NCBI RefSeq assembly: GCF_033439725.1
Contig: NW_026944387.1
Location: 1,612,001-1,676,000, forward strand
Source of the DNA: Neurospora tetraspora
Lineage: Eukaryota > Ascomycota > Sordariomycetes > Sordariales > Sordariaceae
DNA: 64,000 nucleotides
Reading direction: 5' to 3'
Below are positions 44,105-55,018 of this stretch, in pieces (positions within the stretch are counted from its first letter, which is position 1; every line of letters begins with the position of its first letter). The notes under the pieces are model-generated. The model was not told where the DNA came from and did not search any database. It saw nothing but the letters and a program-made list of their open reading frames with translations. Both the position numbers and the translations under genes were made by a program.

Positions 44105-47100
44105 TCAATCCGAGTCGAAATGTTCCTCCTTGATCTTCACGTCGTCCTCGATCAGGTTAGTACTAAGATGTAGGTCGATTATCGCGTCTAACGGATCCTC
44201 CTCCATTGACTCGTCTTCCCCATCCGCCAGCGCTCCCAAGCTGAACTTCGTTGGGATATCGCTCCCATTCGTCGAACTGGTCTTCGTAATCTCGTCCTGA
44301 TCCGGTTCCTCGGCATCGTGCATGGGGACATCATCCGGACTCATGTTCCATGCGAAATACCATCGATTGAGCATCGTCCTGATTCTCTCCTGCAGGACAA
44401 TCTTCTGCTTCCTCGATTCCTCAGACCCGCCGAGTTCGTCTCCCTCGCCCTCCATGTCTTCCATGCCATCATCGCCACCAAGATTCTCATATTCGACGAT
44501 TTTGTCCATAATGAGATTGACATGCGCTCTCAACTTATTCAAGCCTATCATCCAAATTGCGTCCAGTCTCTTGGGGAACTTGTTTATCTCCTCGGACACT
44601 TCCTTCTTCAGCTTGGTCACCGCATCCTTATAAGTCCTGTTGTCCTTGTGAGTGGAGAAAGTTTTCAATATTTTGTGCCGCTTTTCCATGGTCCCTTTGC
44701 CTTTGATTTTCGGATCCGCGGCTCTCTTGAACGTCATCTTCCATTTGGCCTTGATGTCAGCCGCCAACTCCTTATGCACGTCGTCCGAGTTGACAGCGAT
44801 GTCGATGAGTGCTTGGCAAATTAGATCTTTGACTTCCTCCTTAATCGCCTTGAGGGCGGGTTCTTTTGACGCGAGCTATTCCTTTTGGTTAGGGAATTGC
44901 CGCTTGAGGATGGTGAGAATCGAGTTGATGCGAAAGTCCCATCTGGCGTCAATTTCGGCGCGCGCTGGGCCTTGGAGAGTGGGAAGTTGTATGTGGAGAG
45001 AGGTTACCCATTGCGAGCAAATCTGGTTCTTGAAAAGGTGCGCGAGCCCTTCCATCCAGTCGTACACCTTGTTTTGGCCCCCGGCGCGGCTGAAGAAGAC
45101 GCCGCCGCCGGACTTGATGATGGCGAGGAATGTGGCGTAGTGAAGCTTTTTATAGCGGTTCTCGCCTTCCGGGTCTTTGTAGATCCAATTATTTACTTGG
45201 TCGATGCATTGTTGGACGCATGTTCTCATGGCTTCGGCGGTGTCTTTGAGGGGGTTGCACTCGGCGACTCGTTTGGAAAGGATTTTGGCGTAAGCTCTGA
45301 GCTTCTGTGTGTCGTAGAAAGGGAATCTCTGTTAGCACGTCCAGTCGTGATGCCGATTGTGGGGATAGGGTTGGAGGGAGAAGGGAAATCGATGACTTAC
45401 AAGATCCAGCCGTTCATATTCCACATCAAGATATTCCTCCTGTAACTCCTCCGGCGTCATGTGCAGCTTGATTTTCTCGCACTCTTTATCGGACCATGTC
45501 TGCAGGTTATAGTACAGGCCAACGACTCTGTTGAGGAGCGCCTTCATATGGCGCTCCCTCGGTGGGACCGTGGCCTCATACAACCAGCGCTTAAGAGCTG
45601 GAATGCCTGTATAGGCCTCCTCGGGGAAACCCACCAAGGGGTCTTCTGGCATCGCATCAGGGTCGTCCTCATTCTTTTTCTGAAGCGGCCAGTATGCCCT
45701 AACGCTTACGGGGAAGATCTTTGGCGGACAGTAAGGCGTTTTTGCGCCAGGGCAGCTCTTCATAAACACAGCATGCCGTTCATTTAGATAACGGTTGATC
45801 TCCTTTGCTAGAATGGCGCTCCGGGATTGAGCTGCGGTAAACACTTGTCCCCAGTGAGCTTCTTTCTTCTGGCGTTTGAGCTCTCTCTGGAGCTTCATAT
45901 ATTTCCTCTTCTTCTCCCTCTCCTCTCTCAACTGATTGAACACTTTTGTTCTTTCCTCCTCGCTGATCTTTCTCGATTTCAAGGACTGGAGAAGTTTGGT
46001 GATTTGAAGGTTGAATTTCTTTGCGGCAGTGCCTCCCTCCTTGATTTTCTTGTTCAAGTCACTGACCATCTTGATGTCCTTCTGCCTATTCTGGTTCCGT
46101 GCTGTAGTCTCCCAGTCAACACCATCGTCTGCCTTAGACAGCACAACACAGTAACCGCGGTCGTCGAGCTTTCCGCTCATTCGCATGTTTATCTCCTGGT
46201 TTTCGGTCATCAGGTTGACCGCCGTCTTTTCGCCGGCTGCTCGGACAGAAGGTGTGACGACAATGGACACTGTAAGTTTGTTGTAGAACTGTCTAGCAAC
46301 GGCCGCTCGGCTCTCCACGATTTCACCAAGGCCTGGCAAATCGACAAGGACAATCCCCCCACGGAGGATATCTGACTTCACGTAAACTTTGACATGGTCG
46401 ATCAAGGGCCAGACTGCCATGTCTCGGGTCTTAGCGCCCGCCCTTCCTGTGATGCTTGTTGTTGTTGTCGCATCGAGATATGGCTTGACCTCGGGGGCAA
46501 ACGTCGAAAGATCAGCCGCATTGATTCTTTTTGTCGTGTTGAGTAACTTTACCGCCGGATCATTTTTGGTCAGGAGATCCTGTGTCGACATAACCTCCAG
46601 TTCGGTCAAAGTGTGGCCCCAAACAGCTCCGATTTTCTCGGCGGTCGCATTGATTCTTGCGATGACCTCCCCGAGATCACTGCTGTCAGGACCTTCCTGG
46701 TCATCGTCATCTTCAAACTCCCCTCTGCCGTTCAGCAGCTGCTCTCGCAGCTTGATGTCTCCGAAAAACTTGTTCAGCTCATGTTTAACGTCCAAATGCT
46801 TGCGGAACGTAATTTCCGCACGGAAGGCCGTTTTGGGATCATTGGAATAGTTGTAGGCGACCTGGCAAATTGCAGCTGTGGCCACTAGTGCGTCGTTGGG
46901 AGGTAGGAGGTCCTTGTATCCGAGGAGTGCATTGAGCAGAGAAGTCTTTCCCGCCCCAGTCTTTCCCTGTACGCCAACAAGGATCTCGAATTGTCTGTGT
47001 TCCTCGCTGATTTCGTCTGTTTTTGGTTAGCCATGCCCGTAGAGATCGGTGATCTGTGGCCCGAACTACCCACCTGCGTCTTCAATCCACTGATTGAGGT

Positions 47101-47330
47101 TCTCTTTCCCGATTGCCTCCGTATCAGCTTCGCCTTCCTCATCTTCATCGGCCTCTGGAACTGCACGATCAATGAGCTCGGCAAGCTCGGAGGAGTACTT
47201 CAGACCGGCGTCAAGACAGTCCTCAAGCATCCGCATGCGGGTTTGTAGTGGGAGGACGTCGAGGGCGTCAATGTCGGATCCATCGTATCGGTTGATGAAA
47301 TCTTGAAGTTGTCCGCCTTCAACGCTCAGT
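44105..47330 (-). CDS. Dynamin-like GTPase, SLIP-GC-like
   Basis: Coding exons on the minus strand: exon 1 ending at 47074, exon 2 at 47016-45401, exon 3 from 45328, and a final segment ending at 44105. Introns 47073-47017 (57 bp, GTGGGT...CAG) and 45400-45329 (72 bp, GTAAGT...CAG) join cleanly. The start is unresolved: coding sense reaches about 47330, while the first ATG in frame within it is at 47236. GTPase motifs are visible: G1 GVQGKTGAGKTSLLN, G3 DLPGLGE, G4 LSKADD. They are followed by a long helical and coiled-coil region and an acidic tail. The pattern ATAAICQVAYN and FRAEITFR fits the fungal SLIP-GC-like branch of the dynamin superfamily. An in-frame TAG at 44878-44876 interrupts the helical region. 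It disappears if GTAACC at 45007 and the CTAAC...TAG at 44876 define a 132-bp intron, giving about 956 residues from the 47236 start. Otherwise the protein is truncated. Role unknown. Confidence 0.8.
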
Positions 47331-49184
47331 ACCGTGTTGAAAATGAGTAATAAGTGAGATTGTTTCGAATGATGAGTGAGCAGAAGAATCAATCCAATCC
47401 TTTTCGGTTAACCATAGGGTGAGCTCCGGCTGCGTAAGTCGAGGGAATTGGATATGACTGAGAAATGAGGGATATACGCCCGTCCAGTGATATCATGGAG
47501 AAGGGAGTGGGGTTGACAGAAAAGGGATGTCCGAGATGTCGAGGTATATATATCTGGAGGTTGAATAAGATCCGCCCTAGTGGAAAGATCCGGGAAGTCG
47601 AGCAGTGCAGGTGAAGATGTAGAAGGAAGATCTGGAAAGGGAAATTGGAAGAGAAGAGGTCAATTTATAGATCGTGGGAGGATGGAAGAGAGAGAAAGAG
47701 AACGGGGAAGGGGAAGAGCAGAGGTGAAGATATAGTCCGTGAAAGGATAGAGGAGGAAGAACGAGAACGGAGAAGGGCAAAGAGGAGAGGTCAAGATATA
47801 CTCCGCGAGAGAATGGAGTCGGGACTCGGTCGATACAAGCTGGTGGTTGGGATGAGTGCCCAGGGTGCCAAAGTCCGGCCTCGAGGTCAGGCGGAAGAGC
47901 TTGAGACGACGAGACGAAGGAAGGACGGAGAGGACATGGGAGGATGTTTGATGCCGTCTGATGTAGCTTGCGCAACAGTTCATGGAGATTTGGCCAGTTG
48001 CCGAGACCGTAGAGAGAAACGAAGTGATGATGTTGAAGTGAGGCGCTTCCTTATGTCTGGGTAAGAGTCCTTGACTGGCATATTGTCATTCTGAATCCGA
48101 GTCGCTGGTAGGTTCGGGTCCGTGATATATCTCCCAAGAGCCAAAAGAGCCCAAAGAACAACATATAGCCAGTGTTGTTCTTTCATGGTGAGGGCGGGCC
48201 GGGGCCTTGCCATAAGATCGCGGAGTTGTGACCATCGTGAGAGACCGGTATTGGGCCGGCAGCGGACTCGCAGGAGGACATGGGATGGAAGGCCGAGTGT
48301 TCATGCACGGAATCTGGAATGATATCGTCAGCAACAAACAGGTACTTGTAGGAAGTCAAATTCAGATGAACAACCGTGTCGGTCTTACAAAGTCCATCGG
48401 CACCGCTCCGTCGACGTCAAGCTCACGGTGACATGCCGTTAATAGACAGATGACACTGCAAAATTTTGGGGAGACTGACTGCTCAAAGGGAGTTCTCTTG
48501 GTCGAAAGGTGGTGGTCAGTTGGTTGGAGGAAGAAATTTTGGCGAGTGCCTTGGGCATCCCCAAAATTTGTCATGTCCCTCTCTGCCCTCCAAACCACCC
48601 GTCCAACGCACCTTCCCAACATTTCACTCGACACACTAACAAAAGAGCACTGAGAGAGATGTAATGTTAAGGTAATGTTACGATTCCAATATCATTAACG
48701 TACTGGATAAAATACAAAAGTTCCCACCACCGACACCACCAATCGCTCGCAGTGCTGTCCAAAAAGTCAAAAACTCTAAATGTCATCGTAACTGACTTGC
48801 TGGTAAGATAAACAAACGGGGTGAAACCGACCGACCGCACACCTCCGACCGCCGCCTGGTATCCTCCAAAGCAATGCATGTGTCTGTTAAAAAAAGAGGT
48901 ACAGCCAAAGAATTGATAAAAGCCCCCCTTAAGTCGTTGAAGTGAAGTTCCGCCGGGTATCAAAATCAAATGTGTGTCGTAAAAGTAGTCGTACAGTCCC
49001 CGTTATATGGGGACGAAATGGGTGTCGTCAGGCCGTGATGGCCGAGTGGAGGTTGTAGCTAGGTAGCTGAGTGATCGCAAGTTGGAACATTGATGTATGC
49101 AGGTTCATGCCGATGGGATGGATGTATGTCCCTCGCTTGGATCGGCCCAGTGAATGTGCTCGAAAAGAGTGGATGTGATGGAGT
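47331..49184. other. Promoter region of the GTPase gene and unassigned DNA
   Basis: Holds the unresolved 5-prime end of the GTPase gene, then A/G-rich DNA with an imperfect approximately 65-bp repeat at about 47620-47820. A TATATATA run lies near 47543-47551, suitable as a minus-strand core promoter. A short inverted repeat pairs 48459-48474 with 48558-48570. Bases 48.7-49.18 kb hold the 3-prime flank of the Cys microprotein. No further gene is supported. Confidence 0.45.
47620..47820. repeat. Imperfect approximately 65-bp A/G-rich tandem repeat, about three copies
   Basis: Blocks of GAGAACGG..., GAGGTCAA/GAAGATATA and CGTGGGA/CGTGAAA/CGCGAGA recur with a period near 65 bp. The plus strand is almost pure purine in places. 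Read as protein it would be charged, but no ATG begins the frame. Confidence 0.6.
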
Positions 49185-49313
49185 TTAGACGCAGGAGGAG
49201 CACTGGTGGTGGGCGCAGTGGCAGCAGGAGTTGCTGATGACGAGCATGGTCTTGCACTGGCAGCAGCGAGGGGCCATGGAGGGAACGAGGACGACGGGGG
49301 TCTTGACTTCCAT
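49185..49313 (-). CDS. Cys/His-rich microprotein, 42 residues
   Basis: ATG at 49313 and TAA at 49185-49187 give 42 residues: MEVKTPVVLVPSMAPR, then eight Cys and three His among the last 26 residues in CCQC, CCHC and QCSSC groups. This spacing could bind one or two zinc or other thiophilic ions (inference). The ATG sits two bases after the acceptor of a probable 64-bp 5-prime UTR intron (GTAAGT at 49379, TGTAG ending 49316). A TATATA box lies at about 49552-49559. Full splice and promoter signals around so short an ORF support a real gene. The first 16 residues are hydrophobic and Pro-containing. I do not recognise a named family; it is not the metallothionein, which has a different Cys spacing. 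Confidence 0.65.
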   Translation of the reverse strand: MEVKTPVVLVPSMAPRCCQCKTMLVISNSCCHCAHHQCSSCV

Positions 49314-49315
49314 TT

Positions 49316-49379
49316 CTACAGAAGGCAAGGTGTAAGTGGTTGTTCCCTACTGGGTAGTGTACTACTCGGTTTGACTTAC
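49316..49379 (-). other. Probable 5-prime UTR intron of the Cys microprotein gene
   Basis: Donor CA/GTAAGT at 49379, acceptor CTTCTGTAG ending at 49316, length 64 bp. The start codon follows the acceptor by two bases. Confidence 0.65.
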
Positions 49380-49551
49380 TGAGTGGGTGAGAAGGGGGGT
49401 AGATTTGTGTTGTAGTAAAGTTTTGTTGTTGTGGTGTGGTAGTACCAGGCAGCTAGATTTGCAGATTTGGTTTTTTTTTTTTGTGATGGAGAGCAGAGGG
49501 TGCTTGAGAACAAAGACGTCAAGTTCAAGACACTGGAGGTGGTGGGAGAGG

Positions 49552-49559
49552 GATATATA
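49552..49559 (-). promoter_or_regulatory. TATA-like box of the Cys microprotein gene
   Basis: TATATA-type sequence on the minus strand about 240 bp upstream of the start codon and about 175 bp upstream of the leader intron. Confidence 0.5.
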
Positions 49560-50632
49560 GACGTGGAAGGCTGAGCTTTTGTCCGATATCAGTGGCAAAC
49601 GTTGACTGAAAGCAAACTGTAACAAAAAAGAGGATGACGAATCAAAGAAAAGATGGGATTCCCTATCAGTTTCTCGGCACGCCGCATCTCGGAGCTTCAT
49701 GCCCTGACGTAGCTTACCACCTAGCCACCTCAACCAGCAAAAAGCTTGTTGGAGATCCCTCAGCCCCCCCATCTTCCCCGCCGCCCATCATGCCGGTGGG
49801 TGTGAAGCCTGATTCGGGGAAAAGCTTTGACTACGGGAGAAATAGGAAACACGTCGCATGCTTGGCCGCAGATGGACTTACACTGCCGCTGGTGTGGACA
49901 CGGCTTGCCGCAGCAAGCTGGGCAGCTGTGTGGGCAGATGGTGGGATGTGATGCGAAACCGGGGAAATCCCCCCATATTTGAGACAATTGGGACACTTTG
50001 GGGGGGGGCTCATGTCGAGAAGCCAAGCAAAAGCCAAAGTTGCAAAACCAGCCAGTGAGGTGTGGATGGTCGACGATGCCTCGTATGCAAGTGGGCCACA
50101 AGTGTGCTGCATCGCTGCCCTTTGTTGCGTGGGTGATCGGAGCCTTCCCCGCAGTTCTTAAAGCCGGACGGGGGTGTTTTGACGCTCGGGACAGCTGGGG
50201 AAGACTGGAGGGACCAAAAGAGATGACGGACATATCCAATCAGAGCATGAGGTGAGCTATACAGATTTGGTAAACGCTTATTTCAGAAAGAGGCGTGGGG
50301 GAAAAAGGGTGTGAGGGTGTGAAGGAGTCTGGGAAGGGCACAGATGTCACGGCATCCTCCGTGGTTCTCTGTCCAGTCGGCAACACCACGGTGGTCTTCG
50401 AACATCATCGCGAGGCGCCGGTGGCTGAACGACGGTAAGACGGGTGTTTGCAGACCACAACGCCTCAGACCGTGGAACCGGGGTTGTCCATCAGTCGATT
50501 CACGGACGCTTCTTTGTCCTCAACTGCCCACCCATCCGCTATATCAACCCACCATCCCATCCGTATGTTATGAACATTGGCTGATGGCGGTTAGGTGGTG
50601 CTTGTTGGTGGTAATGATGGTGTACGACAGAC
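49560..50632. other. Intergenic DNA
   Basis: Only overlapping unsupported ORFs on both strands. A G9 run lies near 50000. No RNA gene seen. Confidence 0.5.
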
Positions 50633-51004
50633 ATGCGCAACAAAATAGAAGAGGGCGCCGTCGTCATCGCGCATAAAGTGGATTCCACGGGAACGAAGAG
50701 GCTAAGAGAGGGCCACGACTCCGAGGATGGAGACTTTCGGAGAGTCAACAATCGGCGTTTGCGTATGATGTCTTGGAACGAAAGGCAGCACTTGCCCAAC
50801 TACCGGACAGATCCGCGGTATGTTGTCGTTCTGTTTAACACCTATGACGATCAGGATTATCCCGTGTACATAGCAGTGCCGATGATGTACGCTATAGGTA
50901 ACCAAAGCCTGTATAGAGGTATGTGTCTGTCACAACTGTTCGTAATGTGTCTCGTTACAAGCGAACGGAAGTCGTCGGCGCCCGAGGGTTGTGGAATCCA
51001 CTGA
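50633..51004 (+). CDS. Possible small hypothetical protein
   Basis: A 123-residue ORF from a true ATG (MRNKIEEGAVVIAHKVDSTG). The first 90 residues look protein-like: charged helix, then WNERQHLPNYRTDPRYVVVL and YDDQDYPVYIAVPMMYAI. After that a GTAACC donor-like site falls in the frame and the remaining residues look less natural, so a further exon may follow. No family recognised. Support is an uninterrupted frame with sensible composition only. Confidence 0.4.
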   Translation: MRNKIEEGAVVIAHKVDSTGTKRLREGHDSEDGDFRRVNNRRLRMMSWNERQHLPNYRTDPRYVVVLFNTYDDQDYPVYIAVPMMYAIGNQSLYRGMCLSQLFVMCLVTSERKSSAPEGCGIH

Positions 51005-52552
51005 ATCAGGGCGGTGGTGGTTTGCCAAGATCATGTCAGCCAACTTCGTCAAAGCGCCAATGACCTCGGAGCCTCGGCCAAGCCAACCCTGACTTTGAGG
51101 CTTAGATGCGCCAAAGGCAAAAACATGTCCAGAAGGGCGAATGAATAGACATACTTAAACCAAGGTCCAGGCTAGTCCATCGGAAGCATACCTTGGAGGC
51201 AACTTTGTGGGAGCCACGGTGCAGTCCCGTCAAGTTGTGAGTGAGGAACAAAGAAAGTGATGTGAAAATCCAAATTCAGCACAAAGTTCATGATGGAGAA
51301 AAGGTCCGTCGTCAAAAGCACAAAGCGTGGAGAAAACGGGACCGGCCACATGCTTGGCGGGGATCATCAAAAGTGGAGAAGCTCTGCATTTGCCCCACAT
51401 GGTGCACGACCCTTCTCTCCATCCCATATTTCTTAACAACAGAGAACAGACCCTTTTTCTCTTTCTCGGCGCTGTTCGATTTGCACAGCTCTTCGAAATT
51501 GTTTTCTCCGCTGTGGATTGCTCCAAAGCTCAACCTCTTCAAGGCGAAACAACTCAGCCTCCTGCTGCCTGCCGTTGACATGGAACAAGGACCGATCTGT
51601 GCGCCTATAGGTATCCTTTACAGCGTTTGAGTCTTTGCCGGGTTGCCGGAACAAGGTGTCCCGGTCATCGGCGTTGGACTCGGCCGGGCGGCTCAGCAGC
51701 TCTCATCGCAAACAAAGAAAGCCGACTGGCTCTTTTGCGCGACACTGGTGTCATTGGTCAATCCCTCCCTCTGCAAATGTCTCTTTGTCCATCAATCTCC
51801 ATAAAGTCAGTTTGATTTGAACATCGCTGAGCCGCCAAGCGCTGGGCGGTTTTCAAAGCCGCCTCCTATCTAGGATAGCGGCTATCACTGTCCCGGCTCT
51901 ATGGGTCATTCTCGGCCCTCACTCCGGGTGAGTAAACGGACGAAGAACGGAAGGACCTATCGGACTTCGGCCACGAGCTGTGTCCTTTCTCCATACCTTC
52001 TAGTTCGATCCATTGTCATTGCCTGGGGAAGGCAAGTCGTATCAAGGGATAGTAGAGGAGTTGGATGCCTCTTTACCTTTGAGCAGGTCGCGCCGTGACT
52101 TATAAGCGGCATCTTTTTTTCAAACAAAGCGTCACATGTTTGTTGGTTTGGAGCCGCATCTGATGACATCTGGTGATTCATACCGCAGGGCCAACGAACC
52201 TTGCGTCAACCGTCAAAGAAACAAATTGTATATCTTGCTGTTCACGGTATAGCATTTATCAGCTGGGATCTTCTACCTACCTCAAACAACACCTGCAAAG
52301 GCAACACCGTCACACCGTCACATTTATCTCGAGGTAGATATATCTACATCGATACCGGCAGTTCGGTTCTTATCAGTTACACATAGATATCGGTCCAGTC
52401 ATATCGCCACTCTCCCGTCAGCTCGGCCCCCAACGACCCGCATCCTTTCGGATATCTTCCGAAACGACCACCCTAAACCGGGTGCAACGACATCACTCAC
52501 ATCAGAAACGTGCATATCATCACACAAACCTAACCCATCCAATCCATTCAAC
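51005..52552. other. Intergenic DNA and promoter of the VWA-Hint gene
   Basis: Short ORFs of both strands between 51.2 and 51.65 kb conflict and lack domains. From about 52380 the plus strand becomes C-rich with AACCCATCCAATCCATTCAAC before the start codon, typical of a Neurospora leader. Confidence 0.5.
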
Positions 52553-55018
52553 ATGATCACCCCCATCACCATCCCCATATTATCCTCACCCTCACCCTCA
52601 TCCTCGCCAAGCCCCAACTCAGAAACCCAACCCGCGGCTCCCAACCTCGAAATCCACCCCCTCCCCTCTCACACCTCCGGCCTTCTCCTCCGCGTCATCC
52701 CCCCTCCATCCCCTCCCAACTTCCAAAATGGAAACCCGGACTTCCACCATGTCCCCTGCGACATCGTCCTAGCCATCGACGTCTCAGGCAGCATGTCGGC
52801 CGACGCCCCGGTGCCCACCACCACCACCACTTCTTCTTCAGACTACACAAACGAACAACAGCCAGAACACAACGGCCTCTCAGTCCTAGACCTAGTCAAG
52901 CACGCCGCGCGCACCATCGCCTCCACGCTCAACTCGTCCGACCGCCTAGGCATCGTCACCTTCTCCACCGAGGCCAAAGTCCTGCAACCCTTGATACCGA
53001 TGACGGCGCTCAACAAGAAGAAAACAGAGAGGAATCTGGGGGGGATGCAACCTTCTAGCGCGACGAATTTGTGGGGAGGGATAGTGGAGGGGTTGAAACT
53101 TTTTGGTTCTACTGAAAGTGGGAGTACCACCGGAAGGGTGCCGGCCCTGATGGTCCTGACGGATGGCATGCCGAATCACATGTGTCCGGCGCAGGGGTAC
53201 GTGGCGAAGCTGAGGGCGATGGAAAGGTTGCCGGCGGCGATTCATACGTTTGGGTTTGGGTATAGTTTGCGGAGTGGGCTGTTGAAGAGTGTGGCGGAGA
53301 TTGGAGGGGGTGGTTACTCGTTTATTCCGGATGCGGGGATGATTGTGAGTATTCTTTTGGGCCTTGGAGATTGGTAGCTGATGAAAGGGGAATACTGACT
53401 GCGAGACTAGGGTACTGTGTTCGTTCATTCGGTTGCGAACCTCCAGTCGACGTTTGCGAACAATGTCGTCTTACGCCTTACCTACCCCAAGTACTTGGGT
53501 CTCAAGGAGACGACGGGGCAGTCGGTGGACAAGGTAGAGCCTGTCGAGCTCGAAAAGGGGGATGTTGACCAAGGCTCCCAGCTCGAAAAGAGGGATGATG
53601 ACGAAGGCTCCTCAATGCAGCTTACCCTCAATCTTAGCACCCTTCAATACGGCCAGTCACGCGACATCTTCCTCCGTTACGACAGCAAAGCGCAGGAAGC
53701 TATAACCGACGGGTTCGACTTCGAATCCCCTCCCTCAGTGCTTGCCACGCTCGACTACCAACACTTCACCAACATCACCAACACCCTCATTTCCGAATGC
53801 GAAGACATCTTCCGACCCAATCCCCAAGTCAAGCAGCTCACCCCCGCGCAAACCGCCTACCACGTCTCCCGCTCCGCCCTCATCTCCTTCCTCTCCTCCC
53901 TCTACCCCCTCCGCCGCGACGGCGAACACCAACCGCGCTTTTTCGCCCGCAGCCTCGCCACCTCCCTGCAATCCCTCCTTTCCACCCTGCCCGCCGCCCA
54001 ACCCGCCTTCGCCTCCGACCCCCAGTGCCGCTCGCTAGTCCAAGACCTCACCGGCAGCACGGCCTCCATCAACGACCCGAACCAAGACGGCCAGGTAGCC
54101 CTGGCCCTGACCAACATGGACTTTTACAACCGCTGGGGCATCCACTACCTGCCCTCTCTCGCGGGCGCGCACGCCAGGCAGGTGTGCAACAGCTTCAAGG
54201 ACCCCGGCCCCCTGATGTACGGTGCGGACAGCCCGCTGTTCGTCATGTGTCGAGACAGGCTGGATGCGGCGTTTGATTCGCTGCCGGCGCCGAAGCCGAG
54301 TAGGACCACGGGGTTCCAGGGCGAGATTAGCATGCGGGCGTATAATAGGAGTGGAAATCCTTGCTTTGCTGGGGAGATGAGGGTGAGGGTTGGTGTTGTT
54401 GAAGATGAGGTTGGGGATAGTGATCAGTTGGTAACAAAGGATATTGAGATTAGTGGGCTGCGGAAGGGAATGATGGTGCAGACGCCAAAGGGGTCTAGGA
54501 AGGTAAGAGCTGTTCTGAAGACGACTGTTGAGAATGAAAACATGTGCTTGGTTAGGGCCAAGGATGAAGGGGCAGGATCGCTGCTGGTTACGCCGTGGCA
54601 TCCAATTTCGCTTGATGGGAAGAGCTGGACGTTCCCGAGGGATATTGCCCATGGCGATACCGTCACGTACACTGGGGATATTTACTCGGTCCTGCTGCAG
54701 TATGATCCGGATGTGGACGCCCACGCCATCATGGTTGAGGGCCTGTGGGGAGTCACGCTAGGCCATGGACTGACGGGAACGGGAGAGGGTGTGGTGAATG
54801 GCGATGAAGATGTGAGGACGCATCGCTTCTTAGGTGACTATGACCTTGTGGTTCAGAGTCTGGCCAAGTTGCAGTGCAGCGGAGACGGGTTGGTGATGGG
54901 AGGAGGTGTGAAGAGAGACTGGCAGACTGGTCTCGTCAATGGGTTTCACATGAGGCCACAGCCTGTGCCGAGTGGCACCTTGTACCTGCCTCCAAGAAGG
55001 GTAGAGTTGCTCGCTTGA
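52553..55018 (+). CDS. VWA domain protein with Hint (hedgehog/intein-like) domain
   Basis: Exons 52553-53344 and 53411-55018 (66-bp GTGAGT...TAG intron) give 799 residues. After a Ser/Pro-rich start, a von Willebrand A domain begins near residue 65 with the MIDAS motif DVSGS and continues to LVLTDGMPN-type sequence and FGFGY. Intron 1 falls inside it. A middle region fits the VWA/Hint linker domain (Vwaint). The C-terminal part is a Hint fold: a candidate nucleophile Cys in GNPCFAGEM, then LLVTPWHPI with the conserved block-B-type Thr and His, and YSVLLQYDPDVDAHAIMVEG. Family knowledge: such VWA-Hint proteins occur in fungi and other eukaryotes; Hint domains can cleave or rearrange peptide bonds. 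I see no signal peptide, so it is probably intracellular. Whether self-processing occurs is untested. Confidence 0.9.

Noticed and set aside
47645-48064. 139-codon plus-strand ORF of charged residues
   Set aside because: Begins at a non-ATG codon and lies in a purine-rich repeat upstream of the GTPase gene; likely noncoding.
54035-54724. 229-codon minus-strand ORF across the Hint region
   Set aside because: Low-complexity translation opposite a well-supported VWA-Hint gene.
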